Both the position numbers and the translations under genes were made by a program. A stretch of 64,000 nucleotides of DNA, from positions 1-64,000 of the forward strand of contig CAYYIS010000029.1 in assembly GCA_964470965.1 (NCBI GenBank), read 5' to 3'. Origin of the DNA: CAYYIS01 sp964470965. Its GTDB lineage: Bacteria; JAAXHH01; JABIQT01. The notes under the pieces were generated by a model, which was not told where the DNA came from, ran no database searches, and saw only the letters and a program-made list of their open reading frames with translations. Shown in pieces: positions 26,472-36,437 of this stretch (the stretch's first letter is position 1; every line of letters begins with the position of its first letter).

Positions 26472-27895
26472 TCGGAAATATCTGCAAGGGAACCGTTACC
26501 GCGGTTTTACCCGGTATACAAGCTGCCTTTGTGGATATTGGGATGGAAAAAGCCGCCTTCTTACACGCTTCTGATGTGACAGGGCCTAACGATCTTATTG
26601 ATTTTGATGAAGACGAAACGAACGCCTCGTCTTCAAAAGGTAGAGATCGGGAGACCCGTCCCATACAGGACACTGTTAAAGAAGGCCAGGAAATCCTGGT
26701 TCAGATTACCAAAGAACCGATCAGCACAAAAGGATCCCGGGTCACGGCACAGTTATCACTACCCGGAAGATTCCTGGTACTCGTACCTAACGAAGATTAT
26801 GTAGGTGTTTCGAGACGAATCGATGATTGGTCCGAAAAAAGACGCCTTAGGGATCTGGCAAGAGAGCTAAAGCCGGATAATGTTGGTATCATTGTACGCA
26901 CCGCCGCGCTGGAAAAAACGACAACCGAGTTTCGTCAGGACCTGAAAATGCTGACGAAATTGTGGAACCGGATTGACAGTCAATCAAAGAAAGTCAAGTC
27001 ACCGGCAGTTATCCACAAGGATATGGAGATGACGTCCGGGATAATTCGGGATCTCTTCACACCCGACGTGGACAGTGTGGTTATCGATTCAAAAGAGGTT
27101 CATAAAGACACAGTATCTTACCTCAGCGGGGTCGCTCCCAAACTCAAGTCAAGGGTACATATCTATGATGGAACGACTCCGATATTCGACGCCTACGGGA
27201 TTGAAAATGAAATAGAAAAAGCCCTGCATCGCAAGGTGTGGTTGAAACATGGTGGTTATATCGTAATAGACCACACCGAGGCGCTGGTGACTATCGATGT
27301 GAATTCCGGTAGGTATTCTGGAGGGGGTGGCCATGAGAATACAGCCTTCCAGACCAACATGGACGCGATTCGGGAGATAGCGCGCCAGCTGAGATTGAGG
27401 GATATTGGTGGCATAATCGTAATCGATTTCATCGATATGGATGATCGGCCCCACCGTAAACGCGTGCAACAGGAGATGCAGAACGCCTTAAAACGGGATC
27501 GCTCCCGGACACGTATTTCTAAAGAAATCAGCGAGTTCGGTCTGATAGAAATGACCCGTCAGCGAATCAGGCCCAGTTTACTGTTCACGTTTAGCGAAGC
27601 CTGTCCGGTGTGTGACGGAACAGGGCGAATCATGTCCCGCCTGACAGTCGTCACCCAGATAGGACGCTGGCTTAAACGTGCCAAGCCCACGTTGCGGGAA
27701 CGTCGGGTTAAGCTTTTGGTACATCCCTCGGTAAGCCTGTCGTTAGCCGAGAATGGAAATGAAAAACTGGAGTCTTTGCGAACAGAATATAAGATTAAGA
27801 TTGATCTCACGGAGGATCCTTTCCTGCATCCCGAAGAATATCGCATGTATTCGGTGAAGCGGGATATTGACATCACGGATGAATTTAAAATGTAA
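26360..27895 (+). CDS. rng: Ribonuclease G (RNase E/G family endoribonuclease)
   Basis: 511 aa, RNase G size without the long C-terminal scaffold of RNase E. The S1 domain lies about 35-125 (GNICKGTVTAVLPGIQAAFVD, from which IGMEKAAFLH follows). The DNase I-like catalytic part has VTIDVNSGRYSG and GGIIVIDFIDMDD with the metal-binding aspartates. The zinc link is CPVCDGTGR. It cleaves single-stranded AU-rich RNA and matures 16S rRNA 5' ends. The start must be the TTG at 26360: an in-frame TGA lies just upstream and AGGAAG sits 9 nt before it. It heads an operon with rplU and rpmA, which ties RNA processing to ribosome synthesis. Confidence 0.93.
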   Translation: MQKDIIVEAATHETRIAILEDNHLVELLVERPENERIVGNICKGTVTAVLPGIQAAFVDIGMEKAAFLHASDVTGPNDLIDFDEDETNASSSKGRDRETRPIQDTVKEGQEILVQITKEPISTKGSRVTAQLSLPGRFLVLVPNEDYVGVSRRIDDWSEKRRLRDLARELKPDNVGIIVRTAALEKTTTEFRQDLKMLTKLWNRIDSQSKKVKSPAVIHKDMEMTSGIIRDLFTPDVDSVVIDSKEVHKDTVSYLSGVAPKLKSRVHIYDGTTPIFDAYGIENEIEKALHRKVWLKHGGYIVIDHTEALVTIDVNSGRYSGGGGHENTAFQTNMDAIREIARQLRLRDIGGIIVIDFIDMDDRPHRKRVQQEMQNALKRDRSRTRISKEISEFGLIEMTRQRIRPSLLFTFSEACPVCDGTGRIMSRLTVVTQIGRWLKRAKPTLRERRVKLLVHPSVSLSLAENGNEKLESLRTEYKIKIDLTEDPFLHPEEYRMYSVKRDIDITDEFKM

Positions 27896-27924
27896 GAGGG
27901 AACCATCAACCAGGAGAACGATGT

Positions 27925-28248
27925 ATGTACGCTGTAGTTAAGACCGGTGGACAGCAATTCAAAGTAAATGAAGGCGATACCATTCAAGTGTCCCGAATGG
28001 ATGCGCCTGTAGGCGAAGAAATTACGCTGGAAGAGGTACTCGTTCTAGGTGGTGGTGATCCTGTCATCGGCCAGCCCACAGTGCAGGGTGCTACCGTCAC
28101 CGCGAAAGTATCCGATCACGGCAGGGCGCCTAAAATAATTGTGTTTAAAATGAAGCGTAGGAAAAATTACCGGCGTAAGAACGGTCACCGGCAACCCTAC
28201 ACGGAGCTTCAGATCACAGGCATTAACTACGATCCGTCGGCTAATTAA
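27925..28248 (+). CDS. rplU: 50S ribosomal protein L21
   Basis: 107 aa, usual length. MYAVVKTGGQQFKVNEGD at the N-terminus and the basic KMKRRKNYRRKNGHRQPYTEL near the C-terminus (as KRRKNYRRKNGHRQ) are the L21 hallmarks for 23S rRNA binding beside L20. AGGAG (27912-27916) lies 8 nt before the ATG. The rplU-rpmA pairing is nearly universal; rng directly upstream is common outside the Proteobacteria. Confidence 0.97.
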   Translation: MYAVVKTGGQQFKVNEGDTIQVSRMDAPVGEEITLEEVLVLGGGDPVIGQPTVQGATVTAKVSDHGRAPKIIVFKMKRRKNYRRKNGHRQPYTELQITGINYDPSAN

Positions 28249-28300
28249 GTTAATTTGAGAATATCCGATATTTTTGCGCAAAAAAAGTTGGGAGGAAAGA

Positions 28301-28555
28301 ATGGCTCATAAGAAAGGTGTAGGCAGCTCACGCAACGGTCGTGACAGCAATCCCCAGTTCCTCGGTGTAAAAGCAGGTGATGGATCCCGAGTTCCTGCCG
28401 GTAGTATTCTGGTACGGCAGCGGGGCACCAAAATACTGCCGGGGTCAAATGTCGGACGCGGCAATGACGATACACTATTCGCTCTTGCCGAAGGCGTGGT
28501 TCAGTTTCGTCGGTCCGGTAAAAAAAGGACGCAGGTGCATATCGCTACGGACTGA
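28301..28555 (+). CDS. rpmA: 50S ribosomal protein L27
   Basis: 84 aa. It starts [20 protein letters not shown]; the N-terminal arm reaches the peptidyl-transferase centre. There is no Firmicutes-type cleavable N-terminal extension: GGGAGGAAAG precedes this ATG directly, so the longer open frame from 28274 is not used. The rest ([21 protein letters not shown], of which RQRGTK and PGxNVGxG are diagnostic) is standard. Confidence 0.97.
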   Translation: MAHKKGVGSSRNGRDSNPQFLGVKAGDGSRVPAGSILVRQRGTKILPGSNVGRGNDDTLFALAEGVVQFRRSGKKRTQVHIATD

Positions 28556-28561
28556 GGTTTG

Positions 28562-30781
28562 ATGCCCCACGATAAGGAACTCATTCAAGCAGCAGAGTAT
28601 GGTATCACGGCGTATCTGAACGATCAACACCAGCAGGGAAAAATCGATCAGGGTTTATTCGATAAAGCCAGGCGCAATGTCATAGAGCATATGACGGCCT
28701 GGCTTTATGACGTTAATATCGACACTCTGTCACCTAATTTGAAGGAAGGTATCAGAGACGCGGTGCGTGATGAGCGCTGGGCTGTGCTTACGGAAGTGTT
28801 TGTCGATGAGATAGCATTCGGTACAGCTGGAATACGCGGTAAAGCTGCTATGACCGATCCCGAATTAAAGCGTCTCAACGACGAGGGGATCGATGCCCGC
28901 ATTTTGAAAGGGCCTAACACATTAAACAACATCGTGCTGCTCCTCAAATCTGCCGGTGTCGCCCGTTATGCCGTTGAAAATGGTCTCAACAGCATCGTCA
29001 TTGGATTTGACAGTCGCGTGCAGGGCAAATCGTTTTCACACCTTATCGCGCGCCTGTTTCTGGCTTCCGGTTTGAAAGTGTATCTGTTCGATGAGGCATG
29101 CCCATATCCGGAAATGGTGTTGGGGATATCCCATTTGAGAGCCGATCTGGGGATCTTGGTGTCCGCAAGCCATAACGATCGACGGTATAATGGTTACAAA
29201 TTGTCCGCTGGTACGGGTTCCCAGTTTGATCCCGCCGAACGCAAAGTCATCTATAACGATTATATCATGAAAATGACGACAGATGACATTAGATTGATAG
29301 GGCTGGAGGAAGCGGAACAGGACGAGTGCGCACCTTCAGATCCCTTCAACCCCGCGAATAAACTGGTGTTCCTGGGCGGAGACCAACCGTTAAAGGGCAT
29401 TCCCTACTATAACCGCCCCCTTCTCGACATGCATAAGATCCATCTGGACCAGGTTAAGAAATTCATTATGGATACATCCATGGTAGGGAAATGGGCTGGA
29501 AAGGTCGCGGCCGGTTATTGCGCATTCCACGGAGCCGGAAGAAAAGCGGTTCCCAGGTTATTAAAGGATTTCGGATTCACCGACCTTCAAATTATCACAG
29601 AGAACGAATTAAACGAGCTGAATGGCCTGTTTCCTGCGTTCCAGGATGATCCCGAGCAGCAACCGGATCCCGGTGACTCCGTTGCGGCAGACATCGCGCT
29701 GGATGCGTTCCGTAAGCAATTCGGCGATGCGGAGTATGCGCGCCAGGATATCCTGATCGGCACTGACCCGGACGCAGACCGGGTTGGACTGATCACCCGG
29801 ATTCCTGAGGAGCAGCGAGATGCATATGACGGAAGAAGTCACGTGCTGCTCGATGCCGACGATGCGTGGACCCTTTTATTGTGGTATCGTTTCTTTCAAG
29901 AAGCCAAGGAGAACGGTGGGCGGTTAGTCGACCGGGATAAGAAATTTATTGTACTTTCCCACATCACAACCGATGCCCTTGTCAGGTTAGGCAGGAAATA
30001 TGGCGTCGGGGTGGTGAAGACTTGGGTAGGGTTCTCCATGATAGCCAACGCCATCCAGAAAGTATGGTCGGGAGAAGACCTCGACGATCCCCAGTATCGC
30101 GATCTCATTTACACGACCGTCGATATGAAGGACAGAAATATCAATGCGGGGGCCCTGGAGCAAAGCAATGGATTCAGTATACTGGGTGGTCCTCCTGCAA
30201 CACGCAGCGGTCTGGGTGCGGGCGGTCATACGCGGGATAAAGATGGTACATTCGCTGCAATTTTGCTCGCCGAGGTTGCGGCATATGCCAAATCGCAGGG
30301 CAGAACAGTGATGGACCTTCTCGACGAGTATATCTATCTGGACCCTGATATCGGATACTTCCTGACCTATTGTGAGCCCTCACCCAAATGGGGTGAGTAC
30401 AAGGGACTCGAGGGCTGGACCGCCAAGATAAACATTTTGAGGTCTTGTGTCGCGCTTCATGACAACCTACAGGCAGGCGACCCATTGTCTTTCGCGGGGG
30501 TTCCTGTCAGATCGTCCGAAACGTTTGTCGTTGGTAAATACGCGGAAGCTCATCAATGGCCGGATTTTCCGGATGAGGGAGTTCGGTTTTATTTCGATGA
30601 GGAAAAATGGAGTTATTTGACGGTGAGGTGTTCGGGTACGTCCCAGTGCTTACGTTTTCATCTGCAACTGAAAGCCGAAGGTGTGACGAGAAAGAACCTA
30701 GTATTGAAGAAAAAAGAAACCAACCGATTGGCCCGCGATATAGTTGCGGATATCAGGAACCGCGTGCAAGCGCTGGATTAA
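28562..30781 (+). CDS. Phosphoglucomutase/phosphomannomutase family protein, long form
   Basis: 739 aa member of the alpha-D-phosphohexomutase superfamily, longer than the usual 450-600. The catalytic serine is S203 in VSASHN, the metal loop is DPDADR (402-407), the sugar-binding loop is EQSNGFSILGG, and the phosphate-binding loop near the C-terminus is RCSGTSQ. It would interconvert hexose (or pentose) 1- and 6-phosphates, feeding nucleotide-sugar synthesis for the glycan genes nearby, though the substrate is uncertain. A TTG precedes the ATG by one codon; GAGG is 4 nt upstream of the ATG. It follows rpmA after 6 bp and its stop overlaps the convergent ppiD-like stop (TTAA). Confidence 0.9.
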   Translation: MPHDKELIQAAEYGITAYLNDQHQQGKIDQGLFDKARRNVIEHMTAWLYDVNIDTLSPNLKEGIRDAVRDERWAVLTEVFVDEIAFGTAGIRGKAAMTDPELKRLNDEGIDARILKGPNTLNNIVLLLKSAGVARYAVENGLNSIVIGFDSRVQGKSFSHLIARLFLASGLKVYLFDEACPYPEMVLGISHLRADLGILVSASHNDRRYNGYKLSAGTGSQFDPAERKVIYNDYIMKMTTDDIRLIGLEEAEQDECAPSDPFNPANKLVFLGGDQPLKGIPYYNRPLLDMHKIHLDQVKKFIMDTSMVGKWAGKVAAGYCAFHGAGRKAVPRLLKDFGFTDLQIITENELNELNGLFPAFQDDPEQQPDPGDSVAADIALDAFRKQFGDAEYARQDILIGTDPDADRVGLITRIPEEQRDAYDGRSHVLLDADDAWTLLLWYRFFQEAKENGGRLVDRDKKFIVLSHITTDALVRLGRKYGVGVVKTWVGFSMIANAIQKVWSGEDLDDPQYRDLIYTTVDMKDRNINAGALEQSNGFSILGGPPATRSGLGAGGHTRDKDGTFAAILLAEVAAYAKSQGRTVMDLLDEYIYLDPDIGYFLTYCEPSPKWGEYKGLEGWTAKINILRSCVALHDNLQAGDPLSFAGVPVRSSETFVVGKYAEAHQWPDFPDEGVRFYFDEEKWSYLTVRCSGTSQCLRFHLQLKAEGVTRKNLVLKKKETNRLARDIVADIRNRVQALD

Positions 30782-32595
30782 AATACGAAGAAATCACCCA
30801 TTCGGTCTACAATATCAGCATTCGCTTTCAGCGATTCAAGCCAGTCTGTGTAAATTTGATTCTGCTCCTGGAGCAGCAACTGCTGCTTCAGGGGCTCCTT
30901 CTGAGCATCAAACATGGCTTCATCGATTGGGAATTTTTCTTCCAGCTGGAGTAAGTAATAACCGCGGCTGCATTCCACAATTTCGCTCATCTGCCCTACC
31001 GACTCAAGCGTAAACGCCGCCGTCACGAATTCGAGGTCCTGCCCGATTCCTGGTATGAAGGCGTTTCTTGCAAAAGGTTCGGGTTCCTGAATTTGGATCG
31101 ATCCATCGCCCTTCAGATCATCAAGCGATCCACCGGCAAGGTTGTTCACCGTTGATTCAGCCTTTTGCCGGGCCAGTTCTTTCCGTTTATCGGTTTCAAC
31201 CTGCGCACGCACCGTTGTCTCCACTTCATCGAACGGTTGGATACCTTTATCTTTTCGATCGGCGATATAGAGAATGTGGTAACCAGTATCGTTTTCAAGA
31301 ACCTCACTGTGTATCCCCACATTTTCTTTGGATGCAAATGTGGATGCCCCTATCAAGTAGCCGATTCGCGGGATGAAACCATCATCTCTCTGGTTAAAAT
31401 AACCGGTATCGAGCACTTCCAGGGAATCTTCGGGAAAACCTGCGGCAGCCGCTTCTAAACCGTTTTCCCTGGCCCCTTCGAGAAGGTCGGTGGCCTTTTT
31501 ATCCAATTCCCTCAATGTTTGCTGCCCAATGGTAGTTTTAAGGAGGATATGACGGGCTTGAACCTGCAGCTCGTTGTTCTCACGTTTCCTGTCCTCTACC
31601 TTGATGATATGCCAGCCGAACATCGTTTTTACAGGTGCTGCTGTTTCACCGCGGCCCGTGGCAAACGCGGTTTCTTCGAACTCTTTGACCATCATTCCTG
31701 CACCGAAAAACCCGAGATCGCCGCCGTTTTCCGCTGAACCATCTTCGGAAAAATCCCTCGCCAATTTCTCAAAATCTTCGCCGTCCTGCAATCGCTGATA
31801 AAGATCGTTGATCTGCCGTTTGACCCGGTCCTCATCAGTTTGGGAAGGCTTTTTCTCTAACTTAACGTAAGAAATTCTGGTTCTGACATCCTGTTCAAAG
31901 TCGTCTTTATTATCATCATAATATGCCCGGAGCTCACCGTCGGTTACCGAAAGCGAGTCCTCGGCAAACTCATTCGGATCAAAAAACAAGTATTTCACCC
32001 GCACTCTTTCGTTCTGAGCCAGGTATGTGTTTCGAACTTCAAGGTCCGTCACCCTGGCCAAGGAGGTTATCCGATTGATGAGCTTTTGTTGCGGGAGCAT
32101 TGCCCGGAACTGGAGTTCAAGCAGGTCCCACCCCTGTACATTCGGGTTGTTGAGGGCCGCGAGGTACTTGGCCTTGTCAAATGTGCCGTCGGTCTGGAAC
32201 ATTTCCTGCTGCTGTACAAAATCCGGGGGATTTTCACGAATTGCCTCGATCAGTTCGGCATCAGAAATCGTTATGTTGTGTTTTTCAACCTGTTGCTGCT
32301 GCAACATGAAACTGACACGCCGGTCCCACACCTGCCGCACGAGGCGCCTGGAAGTGAATTCGTCAATTTCCCCCCCCCGCTGCTGCCGTTCCATTTCAAT
32401 CAACTGGTCATATTCAGAGCGGATGTCCTGGTATCGAATGGGTTGTCCGTTCACCACCCCAACATTTTCCTGGCCGCTAACAGCGCTTCCTGCGTAATCC
32501 ATACCCCATTCCAGAAATATCAAAGCACCAAAGGAAAACAACAATAGGAACATGACATATTTGGTGCTGTCACGTAATGATTTCATTAAACCCAT
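30778..32595 (-). CDS. PpiD-like peptidyl-prolyl isomerase/periplasmic foldase
   Basis: 605 aa. A short cytosolic N-terminus leads into one membrane anchor (YVMFLLLFSFGALIFLEWGM, about 13-32). A SurA/PpiD-type N-terminal chaperone region follows to about 230. A parvulin rotamase domain sits at about 240-345, with ARDFSEDGSAENGGDLGFFG and FGWHIIKVEDR. A second, weaker parvulin-like segment (from VQARHILL) follows it. It would sit on the periplasmic face of the inner membrane and help fold outer-membrane or secreted proteins. It converges on the phosphomutase gene with a 4-bp stop overlap. An inverted repeat lies 55 bp upstream of its start. Confidence 0.88.
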   Translation of the reverse strand: MGLMKSLRDSTKYVMFLLLFSFGALIFLEWGMDYAGSAVSGQENVGVVNGQPIRYQDIRSEYDQLIEMERQQRGGEIDEFTSRRLVRQVWDRRVSFMLQQQQVEKHNITISDAELIEAIRENPPDFVQQQEMFQTDGTFDKAKYLAALNNPNVQGWDLLELQFRAMLPQQKLINRITSLARVTDLEVRNTYLAQNERVRVKYLFFDPNEFAEDSLSVTDGELRAYYDDNKDDFEQDVRTRISYVKLEKKPSQTDEDRVKRQINDLYQRLQDGEDFEKLARDFSEDGSAENGGDLGFFGAGMMVKEFEETAFATGRGETAAPVKTMFGWHIIKVEDRKRENNELQVQARHILLKTTIGQQTLRELDKKATDLLEGARENGLEAAAAGFPEDSLEVLDTGYFNQRDDGFIPRIGYLIGASTFASKENVGIHSEVLENDTGYHILYIADRKDKGIQPFDEVETTVRAQVETDKRKELARQKAESTVNNLAGGSLDDLKGDGSIQIQEPEPFARNAFIPGIGQDLEFVTAAFTLESVGQMSEIVECSRGYYLLQLEEKFPIDEAMFDAQKEPLKQQLLLQEQNQIYTDWLESLKANADIVDRMGDFFVF

Positions 32596-32649
32596 TTTCA
32601 GCCCTGACCTTTATTAAGTCTACTACTCCCGTTAATTGGCTACATACAG

Positions 32650-32666
32650 ATTCACTGGTAGTGAAT
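32650..32666. repeat. Perfect inverted repeat between ppiD-like gene and rpmE
   Basis: ATTCACT-ggt-AGTGAAT, two 7-bp arms and a 3-bp centre, in the divergent promoter region. It lies 55-71 bp upstream of the ppiD-like start codon. The size and symmetry suit a dimeric repressor or activator site; the factor is unknown. Confidence 0.45.
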
Positions 32667-32754
32667 TTCCAAAATCATTTTAATATAATCTTGATACATA
32701 CCTCACGCAATCATTTTGTTCATTGATCATATGAACCAGCCGGATAAAAGATAC

Positions 32755-32783
32755 TTGACATGGAGATCGTGATATCCTATTAT
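32755..32783 (+). promoter_or_regulatory. Promoter of rpmE-prfA-prmC-proC
   Basis: TTGACA (32755-32760), exactly 17 bp, TATTAT (32778-32783). Transcription would start near 32790 and give a leader of about 97 nt before rpmE. The same hexamers and spacing occur at mraZ and valS. Confidence 0.75.
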
Positions 32784-32886
32784 AGCCTCGCGATATCTAT
32801 TGTGAATTTGGATGGTAACTCGAAATATTTCAAAAAATTATTGTCTGTTGGCGTTTGCAGGTCAGTTTTCCTGAAGGAGCATATGC

Positions 32887-33171
32887 ATGAAAGAAGGAAT
32901 CCATCCCGAATACAAGGTTTTGACCGTAACCTGTTCCTGTGGTAATGCATTCGAAACAAGATCGACCACAGGTGAAATCCGGGTCGAGATCTGTTCGAAT
33001 TGTCACCCCTTTTACACAGGTAAACAGAAAATTCTGGATGCAGCTGGTCGGGTGGAACGATTCAATCAGAAATATGGCCGGACTAAGGCTGCAAAGGCCG
33101 CGGAGGAGACACCTGCTTCGGAATCACCCGCCGTGGAAGAGGGAGCAGTCGCAGCGAAAGAGGCTGAATAG
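32887..33171 (+). CDS. rpmE: 50S ribosomal protein L31, zinc-binding type
   Basis: 94 aa. [10 protein letters not shown] at the start and the four cysteines (CSC near residue 16-18, then [10 protein letters not shown]) show the C+ zinc form. After about residue 68 the family core ends and an Ala/Glu-rich tail of about 25 residues follows, longer than usual for L31 and probably disordered. AAGGAG lies 8 nt before the ATG; an overlapping ATG at 32883 is out of frame. It heads an operon with release factor 1 and its methyltransferase. Confidence 0.95.
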   Translation: MKEGIHPEYKVLTVTCSCGNAFETRSTTGEIRVEICSNCHPFYTGKQKILDAAGRVERFNQKYGRTKAAKAAEETPASESPAVEEGAVAAKEAE

Positions 33172-33203
33172 GTCCTTACAAATGGTGTCACTGGTAGATT
33201 ACA

Positions 33204-34295
33204 ATGCTTGTTGATAGACTGGAACAACTCTCGCAAAGGTACGATGAATTGGATCGGCTGCTCGCTGACCCGGCGGTAGCCTCCGATCAGGTAAAGTTGC
33301 GGCAATACGGTAAGGAGTATCATGGGCTTTCAACCGTGATGGCGCAGTATAAGGTGTTTAAAGAAGTACTTGCCAATATAGCGTCGACGAAGGAATTGGC
33401 CCAAGATCCTGGAGCAGAGGATGAACTGCTCGAACTGGCAGAGATAGAACTCGAGGAACTGCAGGAAAAACAGACCTCCCTTGAGGAGGACCTTCAGAAG
33501 CTTCTTATACCAAAAGACCCTGAAGATTCTAAGGATGCCATTTGTGAAATCAGAGCCGGTACCGGTGGAGATGAAGCTGCCATATTCGCTGGGGAGCTAT
33601 ACCGGATGTACAACCGATATTCGGAGATGCACGGATGGCGAACGGAAGTCATGAATTCCAATCCGACGGAAATGGGTGGATTTAAGGAAGTAATCTTCGC
33701 CGTCAACGGGCAAAATGTGTTCGGTACCTTGAAACACGAGAGCGGTGTTCACCGTGTTCAGCGTGTACCTGTAACTGAAACTCAGGGACGTGTACATACA
33801 TCCGCAGCCTCGGTTGTCGTGCTCCCGGAGGCGGAAGATGTTGATATTGCCATCGACCCCAATGACCTGAAAATCGACGTCTATCGTTCTTCGGGGCCGG
33901 GAGGACAGAGCGTAAATACCACTGATTCTGCTGTCAGGATCACCCACACGCCCACGGGCCTCGTGGTTACATGCCAGGATGAGAAATCCCAGCACAAGAA
34001 CAAAGCCAAAGCTTTGAAAGTGTTACGAGCCCGACTTTTCGATATCGCGAAGCAGGAACAGGAAGAGAAAATGTCGAGTGCGAGGAGGTCTCAGGTGCGC
34101 TCGGGTGATCGCAGTGAGAAGATTCGAACCTACAATTTTCCTCAGGGACGGGTAACCGATCACCGCATCGGTTTGTCATTGTATAAATTGGATCGGTTTA
34201 TGGAAGGCGAAATCGACGAGATTATACAGGGCTTGGCGGAAGCGGACCACGCAGAAAAGATGAACAACATCGTGGACGAAGACGCTGCCGGATAA
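33204..34295 (+). CDS. prfA: Peptide chain release factor 1
   Basis: 363 aa, normal length. The stop-codon-reading tripeptide PVT (189-191, in RVPVTET) marks RF1, which reads UAA and UAG, and not RF2 (SPF). The hydrolysis motif GGQ is at 233-235. The N-terminal coiled domain is also present. The GGQ glutamine is the substrate of PrmC, encoded directly downstream, a conserved functional pair. Confidence 0.97.
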   Translation: MLVDRLEQLSQRYDELDRLLADPAVASDQVKLRQYGKEYHGLSTVMAQYKVFKEVLANIASTKELAQDPGAEDELLELAEIELEELQEKQTSLEEDLQKLLIPKDPEDSKDAICEIRAGTGGDEAAIFAGELYRMYNRYSEMHGWRTEVMNSNPTEMGGFKEVIFAVNGQNVFGTLKHESGVHRVQRVPVTETQGRVHTSAASVVVLPEAEDVDIAIDPNDLKIDVYRSSGPGGQSVNTTDSAVRITHTPTGLVVTCQDEKSQHKNKAKALKVLRARLFDIAKQEQEEKMSSARRSQVRSGDRSEKIRTYNFPQGRVTDHRIGLSLYKLDRFMEGEIDEIIQGLAEADHAEKMNNIVDEDAAG

Positions 34296-34321
34296 CGCCT
34301 CTTCCCTACTCACATCCCGGA

Positions 34322-35299
34322 ATGATGTCCTCCACCCAGACCGCCTCTTCATACTCTATAATTGATGCTATAAAAAAGGCATCGTCCTACCTGGCATCTC
34401 ACCAGATCAAGTCCCCAAGGCTACATGCCGAGCTACTCCTCGGGCACATTGTCAAGTGTTCTCGTATTGATCTTTACATGAAATTTGACCAACCGTTGGT
34501 TTCAACGGAGCTTGAAGCATATAGGATATTGTTGAAAAGACATTCGGAGGGAGAACCGGTACAGTACATTATCGGAGCCACCGAGTTTTATTCACTCCCG
34601 TTCGAAGTTGCGCCGGCTGTCTTGATTCCCAGGCCCGAAACAGAAATCTTGGTCGAACTGGCGGACGATTACCTGTCATCACTTACTCATGAGCCGGCGG
34701 AGGTGACCGGCGAAACCTGCGATGGGCAGCTTGATCTGATTGAGTCCTCTATGAAGATTAAAAAGAAGGTCGGCGGAAATGTGCTGGATATCGGTGTGGG
34801 GTCAGGCGTCATAGCGCTGACACTGGCTTATCTGAACCCCTGGATTTCGGTTTTCGGCACAGAGATTTCACCGGAGGCGGTCATCATAGCCAAACGAAAC
34901 AGGGAATCCCTTGAATTAACGGATCGAGTCCAGTTTTTAGAAGGCACATGCTGTACCCCGCTGCAGGGAAGAGGATTTGAGGACTCATTCGACCTAATCG
35001 TTTCAAATCCACCCTATATTCGAACAACGGAGATTTCAAATCTCCCAGAAGAGATAAAAAAGTTTGAACCGATTTTGGCGCTCGATGGCGGCGACGATGG
35101 CCTGAAGTGGTATCGGCAGATCGCTATGGAATCAAGATCCTATCTGGCCATCGGAGCGCGTCTCATGGTAGAAATAGGTGCGAATCAGGCCAATGGTGTT
35201 ACAGAAATCCTGAAAGCCGAAGGTGTTTTTACCGATATTACCGTTAAAAAGGATTATAACGGGTTGGACCGGGTCATATCAGCAAAACGAAGCCAGTGA
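34322..35299 (+). CDS. prmC: Peptide chain release factor N5-glutamine methyltransferase
   Basis: 325 aa. It methylates the GGQ glutamine of release factors. The N-terminal helical domain (LHAELLLGHIV, GEPVQYIIGATEFYSLPF) precedes the catalytic domain with NVLDIGVGSGVIALTLA and the catalytic NPPY (in SNPPYI). It is about 40 residues longer than E. coli PrmC. The extra stretch lies between the domains (around 125-155), after RPETEILVELA. Two ATGs stand in tandem at 34322 and 34325. It is in an operon with prfA, 26 bp after its stop. Confidence 0.94.
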   Translation: MMSSTQTASSYSIIDAIKKASSYLASHQIKSPRLHAELLLGHIVKCSRIDLYMKFDQPLVSTELEAYRILLKRHSEGEPVQYIIGATEFYSLPFEVAPAVLIPRPETEILVELADDYLSSLTHEPAEVTGETCDGQLDLIESSMKIKKKVGGNVLDIGVGSGVIALTLAYLNPWISVFGTEISPEAVIIAKRNRESLELTDRVQFLEGTCCTPLQGRGFEDSFDLIVSNPPYIRTTEISNLPEEIKKFEPILALDGGDDGLKWYRQIAMESRSYLAIGARLMVEIGANQANGVTEILKAEGVFTDITVKKDYNGLDRVISAKRSQ

Positions 35300-35324
35300 C
35301 AACTATTGTTGAAAGGCGTATATC

Positions 35325-36143
35325 ATGATAATAGATAAAAAAGTATTGATCGTAGGCGCCGGGAACATGGGAAGTGCCCTCCTCGGAGGTATCAGGCGGG
35401 CCGACCTGGTTCCTTCAGATCATATCACAATAACGGGATTGCGTCCGGACTATCTAAAAACCTTGTCTGAACAGTGGCAGGTCGCCTGGTCTACCGACAA
35501 CCGCCTCTCCATTCATCAAGCGGATATTATCATAATTTGTGTCAAACCGCAGACGCTTGGGAATATTCTGAAAGAAATAGAGGAAGACCTGGAATCCCAC
35601 CAGCTAATCATATCCATCGTTGCGGGAATCGGGACTGATTACATCAGCTCTCAGATAAAAAAAGACAATCCGGTGATTCGTGCGATGCCTAATATCGCTT
35701 CACTGGTGGACGAGGGCGCCACCGCAGTCAGTGCGGGTAAACACGCTGGGAAATCTCACGAAGACATAGCCGCGCATATTTTTAAGGCGGTAGGCAGAGT
35801 TGTAACTGTGAGAGAAGACCTATTGGATGCAGTTACAGGCCTGAGTGGAAGCGGGCCGGCATATATCTACATGGTAATAGAAGCTCTTTCTGATGGCGGT
35901 GTCAAAATGGGGTTACCCAGAGAGATCGCCATGGAACTTGCAGCTCAGACTGTTTTGGGGGCCGCCAGGCTAATACAGGAAACAGGAATCCATCCGGCCG
36001 TGCTGAGAGACCAGGTACTCACCCCGGGCGGAACTACGATAGCGGCGGTGCATGACTTGGAAACGAGCGGTTTGCGAAGTATGCTTATCAGTGCTGTAGA
36101 AACAGCTGCCAGGAGATCCCACGAGCTGAGTATCCATGATTGA
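35325..36143 (+). CDS. proC: Pyrroline-5-carboxylate reductase
   Basis: 272 aa. It reduces P5C to L-proline with NAD(P)H, the last step of proline synthesis. The Rossmann start is VLIVGAGNMGSALLGG (about 5-20), then IIICVKPQT, RAMPNIASLVDEGATA and the C-terminal P5CR signature LTGLSGSGPAYI-like (VTGLSGSGPAYIYM) with LTPGGTT. It is the last gene of the rpmE operon and is followed by a strong terminator 39 bp later. Confidence 0.95.
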   Translation: MIIDKKVLIVGAGNMGSALLGGIRRADLVPSDHITITGLRPDYLKTLSEQWQVAWSTDNRLSIHQADIIIICVKPQTLGNILKEIEEDLESHQLIISIVAGIGTDYISSQIKKDNPVIRAMPNIASLVDEGATAVSAGKHAGKSHEDIAAHIFKAVGRVVTVREDLLDAVTGLSGSGPAYIYMVIEALSDGGVKMGLPREIAMELAAQTVLGAARLIQETGIHPAVLRDQVLTPGGTTIAAVHDLETSGLRSMLISAVETAARRSHELSIHD

Positions 36144-36181
36144 TCGATGAATGGGAAATCAGCGTCCCCCCGTATTATGTT

Positions 36182-36212
36182 AAACGCGCACGTGCAAACG
36201 TGCGCGTTTTTT
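36182..36212 (+). terminator. Rho-independent terminator after proC
   Basis: A perfect 12-bp stem (AAACGCGCACGT, 36182-36193; ACGTGCGCGTTT, 36198-36209) closes a GCAA tetraloop and runs into a T tract (36207-36212). It ends the rpmE-prfA-prmC-proC operon and insulates the dcw promoter. Confidence 0.92.
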
Positions 36213-36408
36213 ATTGAAGTCAGATAACTCAATTACCAATTCAGCGTGCATCGTTTGTTCCCCATGCTTTAATAATGCGAGAACCTTGGCGTCCATGATT
36301 AGGTGGCCAACAACTGCGGTATCCCACGTGCTACTCTGATGATCGCCTTAACATTACGGTTTTTAGCTGATGGATTGGTATAAAAAACGCCCTAACTACT
36401 TTTTTTAT

Positions 36409-36437
36409 TTGACAAATAAGACCCTCTTGGGTATTAT
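36409..36437 (+). promoter_or_regulatory. Promoter of the dcw operon (mraZ promoter)
   Basis: TTGACA (36409-36414), 17 bp, TATTAT (36432-36437). Transcription would begin near 36444, about 128 nt before mraZ. The start point lies inside the TGGGT repeats described separately, so binding there would block initiation. Confidence 0.8.
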
